The translations under genes were made by a program, and so were the position numbers. The notes beneath the pieces are model-generated. The model saw only the letters and a list, made by a program, of their open reading frames with translations. It made no database searches and was not told the origin of the DNA. A DNA stretch of 34,685 bases, from positions 1 through 34,685 of the forward strand of contig JAFCDM010000001.1 of assembly GCA_017609695.1 (NCBI GenBank), in the 5' to 3' direction. Below, one piece after another: positions 5,766 to 13,469 of the stretch. The first letter of the stretch is position 1; each line of letters starts with the position of its first letter. This stretch comes from Candidatus Pacearchaeota archaeon. GTDB taxonomy: Archaea > Nanobdellota > Nanobdellia > Pacearchaeales > GW2011-AR1.

Positions 5766-6212
5766 GATATTATGTTCAATAAAATAAATCGGCTTGAGGT
5801 CGTTTAAAATGGACATCGCTTTAAATAAAACAGAAATAGAAACAAAAAACATTTTCCTATCATTTGATAGGATAAAAAGCTTTGATGAATTGTTATCTTG
5901 TAAATTGGATGAAGTGGTTTATATGGGTGATTCAGATGAAGAATATCCAAAGCATTTTATCAAAAACCAAAGAATAGAAAAAAAGAAAATGTTTTTTAGC
6001 AAAGCAATATATTTTAAGTTAAACGACATTTTATTAGAACCCACCAAAGTTTATAGAGATAACTTTGAATCTTGTGGTTATGTTTTTTATAAACTGAAAT
6101 TACATTTGGAGGGTTCAACATGACGCCGATTTATTTTACTCTTTGGGATTTCTGCCTTCGACAGAACCGTCTTGCAGACTATCCCTCGTTGCTATCGCAA
6201 GAACATAATATC
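5766..6212. mobile_element. Hairpin-bounded cassette 2
   Basis: Left arm GATATTATGTTC (5766-5777) plus TAAAATAAATCGGC (5780-5793); right arm, inverted, GCCGATTTATTTTA (6125-6138) and GAACATAATATC (6201-6212). The arms are exact complements, but the right arm is interrupted by about 60 extra bases (6139-6200) that fold into several short stems (GGGAT/ATCCC enclosing TTCTG/CAGAA and GTCT/AGAC, then TTGC/GCAA). Same plan as cassette 1. Confidence 0.5.
5809..6123 (+). CDS. Unknown cassette-borne protein (104 aa)
   Basis: I choose ATG 5809, which has GAGGT eight bases upstream, over a TTG at 5794. The product starts MDIALNKTEIETKNIFLSF and contains DEVVYMGDSDEEYPKHF and an AIYFKLNDILLEP segment, a mixed alpha/beta pattern with no membrane part. 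No family recognised. It fills cassette 2, and its use of a bacterial-type ribosome site sets it apart from the leaderless genes outside the island. Confidence 0.55.
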   Translation: MDIALNKTEIETKNIFLSFDRIKSFDELLSCKLDEVVYMGDSDEEYPKHFIKNQRIEKKKMFFSKAIYFKLNDILLEPTKVYRDNFESCGYVFYKLKLHLEGST

Positions 6213-6281
6213 CGTTTAACGGTTCGCTCCGTTGCACTCGCTCACCCAAATTCGCTTTCAGCGAACTTCGTTAAACTAAAT
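6213..6281. repeat. attC-like folded site B
   Basis: GTTTAACG (6214-6221) pairs with CGTTAAAC (about 6269-6276), and TTCGCT (6223-6228) can pair with AGCGAA (6260-6265), leaving a large loop; TTCGCT-TTC-AGCGAA (6251-6265) is also a local hairpin. It shares CCCAAATTC (6245-6253) and the order of blocks with site A. Ends fit RYYYAAC / GTTRRRY. attC identity is inference. Confidence 0.45.
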
Positions 6282-6613
6282 ATTAATCGCAATTTCATTT
6301 TCGGCTTACAGGAGGTTTACAATGATAAAAAAGTTTAGAAAAAAACCAGTCGTAATAGAAGCAATACAATGGTGTGGTGATAATTTCCAAGAATTAGAAG
6401 AATTTGGAAGTCAAAGACATATCGTTTCAAATCCAGATGGAACTTTGACTATTGAAACTTTAGAAGGAAATCACACCGCACAAAAAGGCGACTGGATTAT
6501 TAGAGGAGTGCAAGGAGAAGTTTATCCTTGTAAACCAGATATATTTGAACAGACTTATGAAGAAGTCGCCGAAACTGAAACTCAAGCTTCTCCTCCGGAG
6601 AAGTCGTTTAATA
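6281..6613. mobile_element. Hairpin-bounded cassette 3
   Basis: Left arm TATTAATCGC (6281-6290) and ATTTCATTTTCGGC (6291-6304). Right arm: GCCGAAACTGAAAC (6569-6582, 12 of 14 complementary), then a 17-base hairpin CTTCTCCTCCGGAGAAG (6587-6603) and TCGTTTAATA (6604-6613), the same ending as cassette 1. Again the hairpin is only in the downstream arm. Confidence 0.45.
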
Positions 6614-6639
6614 AAGGTTATGAGGTAAATCAAAAATGA
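6322..6639 (+). CDS. Phage-type PGDYG-like hypothetical protein (105 aa)
   Basis: The sequence opens MIKKFRKKPVVIEAIQWCGD and continues GTLTIETLEGNHTAQKGDWI, then RGVQGEVYPCKPDIFEQTYE. This is the well-known short protein found in many bacterial tailed phages (RKKPVVIEAxQw ... GDyIikGvkGE.YPckPdiFe.tYe), of unknown function. A strong bacterial-type ribosome site AGGAGGT (6310-6316) precedes the ATG by five bases. Both facts point to a bacterial or phage source for this cassette. Its last codons run into hairpin repeats. Confidence 0.8.
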   Translation: MIKKFRKKPVVIEAIQWCGDNFQELEEFGSQRHIVSNPDGTLTIETLEGNHTAQKGDWIIRGVQGEVYPCKPDIFEQTYEEVAETETQASPPEKSFNKGYEVNQK

Positions 6640-6645
6640 TTTACC
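6624..6645 (+). terminator. Hairpin over the stop codon, terminator or cassette-end structure
   Basis: GGTAAATCA (6624-6632) and TGATTTACC (6637-6645) form a perfect 9-bp stem with an AAAA loop; the stop codon of the preceding gene lies in the second arm. It is directly followed by CCCAAATTC, the third copy of the island 9-mer (6644-6652). No long T-run follows, so a termination role is uncertain. Confidence 0.45.
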
Positions 6646-6703
6646 CAAATTCAGTTGGAGATGATTAAAATAAACAAAATAAAACTACTAATTAATAATT
6701 ACA

Positions 6704-6714
6704 TAAATTTATAA
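6704..6714 (+). promoter_or_regulatory. TATA box for the RHH/surface-protein operon
   Basis: AATTTATAAAC is centred about 28 bases before the ATG at 6737, the spacing of a leaderless archaeal promoter, in an otherwise gene-free 97-base gap after the island. Confidence 0.55.
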
Positions 6715-6736
6715 ACAAAACAAAACAAGAGAAAAT

Positions 6737-6868
6737 ATGATAAAACAAAAATCAGTTGGGATTGAAAGTGAAATAATTAAATTAGTAAAAAAAGAAGCAA
6801 AGAAAAAAAAGAGAAGTGATAGTTATGTTATTAATGAAATATTAAAAAAACATTATAAAATAAAATGA
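6737..6868 (+). CDS. Ribbon-helix-helix protein (43 aa)
   Basis: MIKQKSVGIESEIIKLVKKE then KKRSDSYVINEILKKHYKIK: a short strand followed by two helices with the SDSYVINEIL second-helix pattern of CopG/MetJ/Arc-type repressors. Likely a dimeric DNA-binding autoregulator. Its stop overlaps the start of the surface-protein gene (ATGA, 6865), so it would control that operon. Confidence 0.65.
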   Translation: MIKQKSVGIESEIIKLVKKEAKKKKRSDSYVINEILKKHYKIK

Positions 6869-8298
6869 AAAAATTAATTTTAACATTGGTAGGGTTATTT
6901 TTTATTAGTTTTATCTCTGCAAGTGTTCAACCATCAGCAGATATTTTTATTTCAGGAATACCTGAAGAAATTAATGTTGGAGATTATTTTGATATTTCAA
7001 TAGATGGAGAAAATTTACAAAATGTGTTAAGTTATAGAATAAGTTATCTTTATGATAATGATTATTTAGAAGTTGTTAATTTATTTGTTGATGGAAGTTT
7101 TTTTAATTCTCTTGGAAGTCCAATGCAATTATCTTTTAATCCAAAAGATATTGAAACAACTTCAAATTATGATTCTATTTTTAGTATTTCTAAAACACTT
7201 TCTATTTTAGATAATTCTTATTCAGGTGATGGGGTATTTGGAACAGTTAGATTTAAAGCATTAAAATCAGGAAATACAAATTTACTTTCAGATGAATTAA
7301 ATAATTCTCCATCTTGGTATAGCCAACTATTAGGTAAGGGTTTTTTTAATTCTTTTTTATATACCAATTTATCATTACCAGAATATGAAATAAAGATAAT
7401 TGGAGATGAAAATGAAACAATACCAGAAGATAATATCTGTATTCCAAATTGGGTTTTAAATACATCTGAACAATATGATGAAGGAATGATAATAAGAAAT
7501 TGGTTTGATTTAAATTATTGTAATTTAACATCACCAGAACCAATAATAGAATATGTAAATTTAACAATACAAGATAACCAAACAATAAATCAAAATGGTG
7601 TTGGAATAAAATTTGAAGTTCAAAATGAACAAGAAGGAAAAGTTCAAATAAAGAAAACAACTCAAAACAATATAAAAGAAATTGAAAGTAAAAAATTAAT
7701 ATTAATTTTAAATATAACATCAGATATTATTTTTGACAACGCTAAAATTTCTGTTCCCTATGATGAAAACGACCTTAATGGATTAGATGAAAGCACATTA
7801 AGATTTTATTACTTTAATGAATTATTAGAAGAATGGGAAGTTTTACCAACAGAATTAGACACAGTAAATAATTTAATTACTGGTTTAACAACCCACTTTT
7901 CAATTTTTGGAATATTTGGAGAAGAACTTGAAGAACCATCCACCCCAATACCTACAAGTCCAAGTAGGAATTCAAGACACCATTCAAGTTCTTCTTCTAT
8001 AACTTCAATTATAGATAATTCAGAACCAGTTGAAAAAATATGTGGTGAGTGGAAAGTTAAATGTGAAGAAAATAAATTGTATGAATGCTTAGGAAATTCT
8101 TGGATATTTAAAAAAGATTGTGAAAATGGTTGTGAGAATAATTCTTGTAAGATTATTTTAGAACCAAAAGAAACAAAACAAAATATTTTTCAAGAATATA
8201 AGGGTGTTTGGATTGTTGTTTTAATTTTAGTTATTTTAATTATTATTGGAACAATTATTGGAGTTAAGAGAACAAACAAAATTCAGAAAGTTAATTAA
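6865..8298 (+). CDS. Membrane-anchored surface protein with cohesin-like domain (477 aa)
   Basis: A signal peptide (residues 1-20, ending FISAS) is followed by a beta-rich region (about 24-165) with SGDGVFGTVRFKALKSG, the pattern of cohesin-type domains. Residues about 275-352 (ISVPYDENDLNGLDESTLRF ... WEVLPTE ... THFSIFGIFG) resemble archaeal PGF-pre-PGF modules. A Ser/Pro-rich linker (358-390), a six-Cys module (393-429), and a C-terminal transmembrane helix (447-466) with basic tail follow. Several NxS/T sequons are present. Type I surface protein; binding partner unknown. Its start overlaps the RHH gene. Confidence 0.7.
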   Translation: MKKLILTLVGLFFISFISASVQPSADIFISGIPEEINVGDYFDISIDGENLQNVLSYRISYLYDNDYLEVVNLFVDGSFFNSLGSPMQLSFNPKDIETTSNYDSIFSISKTLSILDNSYSGDGVFGTVRFKALKSGNTNLLSDELNNSPSWYSQLLGKGFFNSFLYTNLSLPEYEIKIIGDENETIPEDNICIPNWVLNTSEQYDEGMIIRNWFDLNYCNLTSPEPIIEYVNLTIQDNQTINQNGVGIKFEVQNEQEGKVQIKKTTQNNIKEIESKKLILILNITSDIIFDNAKISVPYDENDLNGLDESTLRFYYFNELLEEWEVLPTELDTVNNLITGLTTHFSIFGIFGEELEEPSTPIPTSPSRNSRHHSSSSSITSIIDNSEPVEKICGEWKVKCEENKLYECLGNSWIFKKDCENGCENNSCKIILEPKETKQNIFQEYKGVWIVVLILVILIIIGTIIGVKRTNKIQKVN

Positions 8299-8320
8299 AT
8301 GGTAATTTTATAAAAATATA

Positions 8321-8578
8321 ATGGATTATAAATCAATTTTTTCAAAAGTATTAACTTATTTTGGAGAAAAATCTTCAGAAATTTCTAATTCTATTTTAAA
8401 TAAAATATCTGAAAAATTAGGAATAGATATAATTTTATTTCAATCAAAATTATTAACTATAATCATTCTTTTAATTTTACTTTTATTATCCTTAAAGATA
8501 ACAAAAAAAACAATTAAATTTGTGTTGATAATCTTAATAGCAATATTTATTATTTCAACATTTTTGTCAATTTTTTAA
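8321..8578 (+). CDS. Small two-helix membrane protein (85 aa)
   Basis: An amphipathic N-terminal half (FSKVLTYFGEKSSEISNSIL) is followed by two transmembrane segments (about 43-60 and 64-84). No signal peptidase site is evident. It lies between two large surface-protein genes and may assist their assembly or sit in an envelope; not recognised. Confidence 0.55.
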   Translation: MDYKSIFSKVLTYFGEKSSEISNSILNKISEKLGIDIILFQSKLLTIIILLILLLLSLKITKKTIKFVLIILIAIFIISTFLSIF

Positions 8579-8583
8579 AAGGT

Positions 8584-8614
8584 AAATATTTATAAATGGT
8601 AAAATATATATAAA
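8584..8614 (+). promoter_or_regulatory. Double TATA-like promoter
   Basis: Two TATA-like elements, ATATTTATAAAT (8586-8597) and ATATATATAAAT (8603-8614). The first is correctly spaced for transcription starting near 8618, that is, at or next to the start codon. Confidence 0.45.
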
Positions 8615-8623
8615 TTTGTGAAA

Positions 8624-10453
8624 ATGAAAAGAGTGTGTTTATTATTGGTAATTTTATTTTTTGGAATAAATTTTGTTAGTTCTACAATCACATGTGATTC
8701 AATTGAACAAATAAATGGAATCGTGGGAGAACCTATTTCTCCAATAACAATAAATTGTATAAATGATAATAATGAAACAGTAACTATTGGAAAAACAGGA
8801 GATTTTTTTACATTGTCAAATAATGAAGTATCAATGGAAACAACCCCTATAACATTAGAATTTTTTTCATTTTCAAATCCTGGAACATATTATTCTGTTT
8901 TATATTTTTCAGACGATACAACCCCCATTTCTGTAGTTATGGTTGTAGAAGATGAAGAAGAAACAATGGGATGTAGATTAATTGAATTACCACACACAAC
9001 AAATTATAGAATAAAACAAGGAGAAACAGGTTCAAGTTCACAATTAAAAATAAAAGTTTCAACAGAGTGTAAAAATTCATTAAGTATGTCTGTAACAGAG
9101 CAAACACAAATGAATAAACCAATGTATCTTCAGGGAAGTTCAGGGGATGTAAGTCCTGGAGAAGAATTTAGTTTCACAATAGGTCTTGATGCAGAAGGAG
9201 TCAATACTGGAACATATCAAAACACATACATTGTTTCTGCTACAGATGGAGATAAAATTTATAAAAAGGAAATAACTTTATTTACAATTGTAACTGTGAG
9301 TGATTCTCCTGTTGAAGAAGATACTTTTTCAGATTTACCAACTTGCTCATTGGATTCTGAAATGTCAATAAACAATACTTATTCTTTGGTTTGTCAGAAT
9401 GATAATCCAAATATTGAAATAGAAGTTCCGTATAATGAATATTTTCAAGGGGTTTCTGTTAGTGAATCAGAAGGAACATTTACTTATAAATTAAAACCAA
9501 CAAAAATAGGAATTATGAATTTAGTTGCATTATTCACATATAATGGCAATTCAATAGGAGAACCATTTTCAAAAGAAGTAAAAATTTTAAAATCATCTTC
9601 ATCTGGCTCTGGAATAGAAATGGATATTCTTTTCTACCAATTTGATAATAAAAAAGAAAAAAGTGAATTGGTTGCTGGTGATGTAACAATATTGGTTAAA
9701 GATAAAACCTCTCAAAGTATCATACCTTCTTTTACAACATATTTAAATGGAAATTTAGTAAATAATACTTTTACCATAAAAGCAAATATAAATTATGAAT
9801 TAATAGTTGATTCAGAAAATTATCTTTCTAAAACATTAAATTTTACTGTTGGAAAAAATAAATTAAGTTTAATTTTAGAACCAAATAAAGAATTTTATTT
9901 TCCAGGCGAGGTAATAAATTTTTCTTCAAATGAAGAAAACGTTAATTTTGTTGTGGGTGATGTTCTATTAACAGATAATTCATATACATTTAATTCAGAT
10001 GGAATTTTTTTAGTAAAAGCATATAAAGATGGATTTGAAACAGTAGAAAAAAATTTAACAGTAAAAAAAGAAATTTATCCAATAACAAAGACACCAGAAT
10101 TTCTAACAGATTGGAAAGTTGGAGAAAAAATAATTTGGGATTTAAATGAAAATACAACTTGGACAGTTTCATTAGCAGAAAAAATTGATGAAACTTTTGG
10201 AGAAGTTATTGTTATAACATCTGGAACAGGAGAAAGAATTAATTTTAAAATAGAAAAAGAAGGAAAATATACTATTGAAGCTGGAGATTTTACATTAGTT
10301 AGTAATTATCTTGTTGAAAAAGAAGGTTTTACAATTAAGTTTTGGAAGTGGGGATGGTATCAAGTTATTCTTTATTTAATTATATTAATATTTATATGGT
10401 TCTTTTTTCTGAGAGAATCAGAAGAAGAAACAACTCAAAAATTATCGGAATAA
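8624..10453 (+). CDS. Large membrane-anchored surface protein (609 aa)
   Basis: Start at ATG 8624; a GTG two codons upstream (8618) is possible. A signal peptide ends near NFVSS. The ectodomain is beta-rich with repeated Ig/CARDB-like sections (for example GETGSSSQLKIKVST and LKPTKIGIMNLVALF), a CNA-B/carboxypeptidase-like stretch (YELIVDSENYLSKTLNF), and paired cysteines early on. A C-terminal transmembrane helix (ILYLIILIFIWFFFL) with short charged tail anchors it. Likely adhesin or envelope spike; no specific family recognised. Next gene starts two bases after its stop. Confidence 0.65.
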   Translation: MKRVCLLLVILFFGINFVSSTITCDSIEQINGIVGEPISPITINCINDNNETVTIGKTGDFFTLSNNEVSMETTPITLEFFSFSNPGTYYSVLYFSDDTTPISVVMVVEDEEETMGCRLIELPHTTNYRIKQGETGSSSQLKIKVSTECKNSLSMSVTEQTQMNKPMYLQGSSGDVSPGEEFSFTIGLDAEGVNTGTYQNTYIVSATDGDKIYKKEITLFTIVTVSDSPVEEDTFSDLPTCSLDSEMSINNTYSLVCQNDNPNIEIEVPYNEYFQGVSVSESEGTFTYKLKPTKIGIMNLVALFTYNGNSIGEPFSKEVKILKSSSSGSGIEMDILFYQFDNKKEKSELVAGDVTILVKDKTSQSIIPSFTTYLNGNLVNNTFTIKANINYELIVDSENYLSKTLNFTVGKNKLSLILEPNKEFYFPGEVINFSSNEENVNFVVGDVLLTDNSYTFNSDGIFLVKAYKDGFETVEKNLTVKKEIYPITKTPEFLTDWKVGEKIIWDLNENTTWTVSLAEKIDETFGEVIVITSGTGERINFKIEKEGKYTIEAGDFTLVSNYLVEKEGFTIKFWKWGWYQVILYLIILIFIWFFFLRESEEETTQKLSE

Positions 10454-10454
10454 G

Positions 10455-11531
10455 ATGAATCTTAAAAAAATATTTAAAATATTTGTAGGAATAAAAAAAA
10501 AGAAAAAAGCAGACAGAGTTCTAACATCTCTTAATCCAGACGAAAAAGATAATAAAGTAATAAAAGAACTATTTAAAAAAATATCCTCACAAGAACAACA
10601 ATTATCTGAAATTTCAGTTAAAAAGAAAGAAAAAGATTTAGAAAAGGAAGAATTCTTATCAGATTTAAGATTAGTTAAGGAGTTAAAAGAAAAATCAAAA
10701 AGAATAGAATCAAAAGGCAATAAAAATTTTTATGAATTATCTAAAATCTATTTTTATTTAAAAAAATATAAAAATGCTAAAATAGATATAACTGACAGAG
10801 ATGATGAGGTTGTTTTTGATTTGTTTGATAACTTTGGGTTTGTTGGAGACCAATTTGCAATAAGAGGAAAATCTGGAAAAATATGGTCTCTTGGAAAAAA
10901 TTTAAATTATGTAATCTATAAACCAGAGTCAATAAGGAATCATCTTAAAAGAAAAAAAATTCCAATACCTTATGATAAAGATTTAAAACCAGTTCCAGAT
11001 TTAGATAAAATGTTAATGGGGGAATTAAAGTATGATGGGGAAGAAGATAGTTTTAGAGAATCAGAAGAATTTGTGAGACCAATTAGAAAAATTTTTCAAG
11101 ATAAAGAAAGAAAAATATACTCTCTTTTAAAAGATAAAGAATATCACGAAAGTTTAATTATTCAATTAACAAATAATTTTAAAAAGTTAGAAAGAGAAAT
11201 AGAAGTACACAAATTAGAAGCAAAAGTTTCAAACTCTGGTTTAAGTGATGCTTTATTAAGTTTGAGAGAACTTTCAAATCAAATCGGAAATACTGTAAGA
11301 CAAAACACATTACTTGTTCACGGAAAGTTATCTTCTGATGAGATTATTGAAAAATATGAAGTTGTTTTCAAAAGACTTTTAGATGAGATGGAAGATGAAA
11401 AAGCAAAAACTGCTATTAGGAGAGCAAAAGATGAATTACATAGTGATTTACAATTTACTCAAAAGTTAGATAAAAAACCAATTGTGGTGAATGTTGAAGG
11501 AATTAAACAGGAGGAAATTAATAAAAATTGA
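10455..11531 (+). CDS. Cytosolic coiled-coil protein (358 aa)
   Basis: No signal or membrane segment. A basic N terminus (MNLKKIFKIFVGIKKKKK) is followed by long Lys/Glu-rich helices (about 45-95 and 195-250), a compact alpha/beta centre (DEVVFDLFDNFGFVGDQF ... KIWSLGKNLNYVIYKP), and a helical tail. The basic amphipathic start could touch membrane or nucleic acid; a similar start (MKFKNIFKKKKRN) opens the gene at 12759. It may be an internal scaffold or matrix-type protein for the surface proteins encoded upstream; inference only. Confidence 0.6.
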   Translation: MNLKKIFKIFVGIKKKKKADRVLTSLNPDEKDNKVIKELFKKISSQEQQLSEISVKKKEKDLEKEEFLSDLRLVKELKEKSKRIESKGNKNFYELSKIYFYLKKYKNAKIDITDRDDEVVFDLFDNFGFVGDQFAIRGKSGKIWSLGKNLNYVIYKPESIRNHLKRKKIPIPYDKDLKPVPDLDKMLMGELKYDGEEDSFRESEEFVRPIRKIFQDKERKIYSLLKDKEYHESLIIQLTNNFKKLEREIEVHKLEAKVSNSGLSDALLSLRELSNQIGNTVRQNTLLVHGKLSSDEIIEKYEVVFKRLLDEMEDEKAKTAIRRAKDELHSDLQFTQKLDKKPIVVNVEGIKQEEINKN

Positions 11532-11570
11532 GGTTACACAAGGGTAATCCTAATTATATAATATGTGCCC

Positions 11571-11645
11571 TAAGGTACCCTAAGTGAACGATAACTAAGG
11601 TACCCTAAGTGAACGATAACTAAGGTACCCTAAGTGAACGATAAC
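11571..11645. repeat. Three perfect 25-bp tandem repeats (iterons)
   Basis: The unit begins TAAGGTACCC and ends GAACGATAAC; copies are 11571-11595, 11596-11620 and 11621-11645, all identical. Each contains the palindrome GGTACC. The array lies in a 171-base gene-free gap, 58 bases before an HTH gene, and is richer in G+C than its surroundings. It is likely a binding site for the encoded HTH protein or a replication/partition iteron set. Confidence 0.9.
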
Positions 11646-11669
11646 TAGTAACATATTTTCACACCTTAA

Positions 11670-11683
11670 AAGGGGACTTTTCC
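11670..11683 (+). repeat. Short hairpin between iterons and HTH gene
   Basis: AAAAG-GGGA-CTTTT forms a 5-bp stem just before the HTH gene, possibly an operator half-site. Weak on its own. Confidence 0.3.
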
Positions 11684-11702
11684 ATACACTCAAAAAAACA
11701 AA

Positions 11703-12014
11703 ATGGTAAAAAAAGATTTAAAAGATATAAAATTTTTAAAAATATTGAAAATTCTTTATTTAGAAGGAAAACCAATGAGTTATAAACAACTTTCAAAAAT
11801 AACAGGGTATAGTAAATCAACAATTTATAAGTCTCTTTTATATTTAAAAAGAAGGTATTTAATAAAAAAGGAAGAAATAACATATCCTTCAATGAATGAT
11901 AAAAAGACAGGTAGATTTATAAAAGGTCACACTGGAAGAAAAAAAGGGTTTTTATATTGTATAAATGAAAATTCAATAGAGAATATAAAAAAAACGGTGG
12001 ATTGTTTAGGATGA
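11703..12014 (+). CDS. Winged-helix transcription regulator (103 aa)
   Basis: A clear wHTH: FLKILKILYLEGKPMSYKQL, then TGYSKSTIYKSLLYLKRRYL as turn plus recognition helix, then a wing that continues to GRKKGFLYCI. This resembles TrmB/ArsR-type archaeal regulators without a sensor domain. It sits 58 bases after the 25-bp iterons, which are its most likely operators, and overlaps the following gene by 4 bases. Confidence 0.75.
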   Translation: MVKKDLKDIKFLKILKILYLEGKPMSYKQLSKITGYSKSTIYKSLLYLKRRYLIKKEEITYPSMNDKKTGRFIKGHTGRKKGFLYCINENSIENIKKTVDCLG

Positions 12015-12769
12015 ATATAATTTTTCCCACAAATATTTCTGAATTAAGAGAATGTCCTTTTGATTTTCATGAATTAGAAATGAAAATAAGAAAATTTTTC
12101 TTGTGTTTACAATTTAGTGGGAAAAATGTAAGATATGAGTGTTTAGACGCAAGAAATTATTTAGATTCTGTTAGAATAAATGTAAGAAATTTAATATCTT
12201 TTGAAGAAAATAAATATGTTCAAACATATAGTAAAGCATATTTTTGGATGATTGAAAATCTTGGAAGAGTTGATTTAAAATTAGATGAAATTGAAGAAGA
12301 ATTTGATAGGCTTGAAAAAACAGAAAATCATAACCATATTGATTTAAGTAAGAGTCACATAATAAGAAAGTACATAAACTCTTTGTTAGTAGTTTTTGAG
12401 CATCTTGTTTATCACCCATTAAAAAATTCCTTAAAAAAGTTTAAAAAAGACACATTTATAGATGGAAAAATAGTTGAAAAAGATTATAATTTATTTGCTT
12501 ATTACCTTTTTTTTGAGTTAAAAAATTCTTCAGAATCATTAGGGGCAATATCTTCAATAACTAAAAGTACTCCCCAAAGAAAAGGAGAATCAATAACTTA
12601 TAATCAATATGCTTCAAAAGACGATGCAGACCAATATTCTATTCCAGAACTTCCAAAAAATATTAAAGTAAAAGAACATATTAAAGTAAAAGAACAAAAA
12701 GAGGAAGATAAAAATAAATTAGAAATTCAAGAAGAATTATTTGAAGATGAAGATGAGGATGAAATTTAA
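12011..12769 (+). CDS. Cytosolic helical protein with acidic tail (252 aa)
   Basis: Start at ATG 12011, which overlaps the previous stop (ATGA); a TTG at 12002 is less likely. The body is helical with aromatic residues (YSKAYFWMIENLGRVDLKLD). The C terminus has a short duplicated segment (IKVKEHIKVKEQKEED) and a very acidic end (LFEDEDEDEI). Acidic tails of this kind occur in DNA-mimic, single-strand-binding or scaffold proteins. Not recognised. Confidence 0.6.
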   Translation: MNIIFPTNISELRECPFDFHELEMKIRKFFLCLQFSGKNVRYECLDARNYLDSVRINVRNLISFEENKYVQTYSKAYFWMIENLGRVDLKLDEIEEEFDRLEKTENHNHIDLSKSHIIRKYINSLLVVFEHLVYHPLKNSLKKFKKDTFIDGKIVEKDYNLFAYYLFFELKNSSESLGAISSITKSTPQRKGESITYNQYASKDDADQYSIPELPKNIKVKEHIKVKEQKEEDKNKLEIQEELFEDEDEDEI

Positions 12770-13070
12770 AAATATATTTAAAAAGAAAAAAAGAAATATA
12801 TTTGTTAATAATTTAATTGGGGTTGTTGAATTAACAGATGTGGCTATGGAAAATGGGGTGGATGATAAGTTTAATAAAATAATAAAGATTTTTGAGGGGG
12901 TTAAAAAAGAAGGGAATGAAATAATTTGGGGAAAATTAATAGAAGAAATTCCTTATTCTAAAGAAGCAGTAATTAGTTTAGAAGAAGTAAAAAAAATTCC
13001 AATTGTATTCAAAAAACAAATTTATGTTGATTTTCTTGAAGAAGAATTTACAGGAGGTATTATAAATTGA
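12759..13070 (+). CDS. Hypothetical basic-start protein (103 aa)
   Basis: Several in-frame ATGs exist (12741, 12747, 12753, 12759); I favour 12759, which limits overlap with the preceding gene to 11 bases. Starts MKFKNIFKKKKRNIFVNNLI and ends FLEEEFTGGIIN. Mixed alpha/beta, no membrane helix. Unknown. Confidence 0.5.
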   Translation: MKFKNIFKKKKRNIFVNNLIGVVELTDVAMENGVDDKFNKIIKIFEGVKKEGNEIIWGKLIEEIPYSKEAVISLEEVKKIPIVFKKQIYVDFLEEEFTGGIIN

Positions 13071-13468
13071 ATAAAATTTTATTAACTAAAGGAAGATTTT
13101 TATTTGTTGAAAATAATTGCCCATATTGTGCAATTGCAAAAAAATCTACTTTAAAGATAAATAATCTTTTGCCATTAAATAAAAGAATCATAATAAAAGA
13201 TTGTACAAATTTAGGTAAATTTGGAATTTATGGGGATAACATAATAAAAGAATATTCTGATTATTTAGATGGATACCCAACACTTTTTTTAGGAATGCAC
13301 AAAAAAGTAGGTGCAAGTAGCATTATAGAATATACTGCCTGGTTAAAAGCAAAATTAAGAAAAGAATTGATAATTCAACAAGGGAACGAATATTTACCAA
13401 ATATAAATAAGTATGCTTTGTTTGATTTGGAGTGTAAACATAAAAAAGGGAGGTTAGTTTGTAATTAA
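13067..13468 (+). CDS. Glutaredoxin/thioredoxin-like protein (133 aa)
   Basis: Residues about 10-25 contain FVENNCPYCAIAKKS, the CPYC redox motif of glutaredoxins in the usual strand-CxxC-helix setting. YPTLFLG near residue 70 supplies the expected cis-proline strand. It would make or exchange disulfides, which fits an element exporting many cysteine-containing surface proteins. TTG start in a TTGA overlap with the preceding stop. The C-terminal extension with two further cysteines (LECKHKKGRLVCN) is unusual. Confidence 0.7.
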   Translation: MNKILLTKGRFLFVENNCPYCAIAKKSTLKINNLLPLNKRIIIKDCTNLGKFGIYGDNIIKEYSDYLDGYPTLFLGMHKKVGASSIIEYTAWLKAKLRKELIIQQGNEYLPNINKYALFDLECKHKKGRLVCN

Positions 13469-13469
13469 A

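Noticed and set aside
6120..6338. 72-codon open frame between cassettes 2 and 3
   Set aside because: It reads straight through the hairpins and attC-like site B, has no coherent protein pattern and overlaps the well-supported gene at 6322; it is a by-product of the less A+T-rich repeats.
11571..11645. Possible CRISPR array
   Set aside because: The 25-bp units are directly abutting without spacers, so this is a tandem iteron, not CRISPR.
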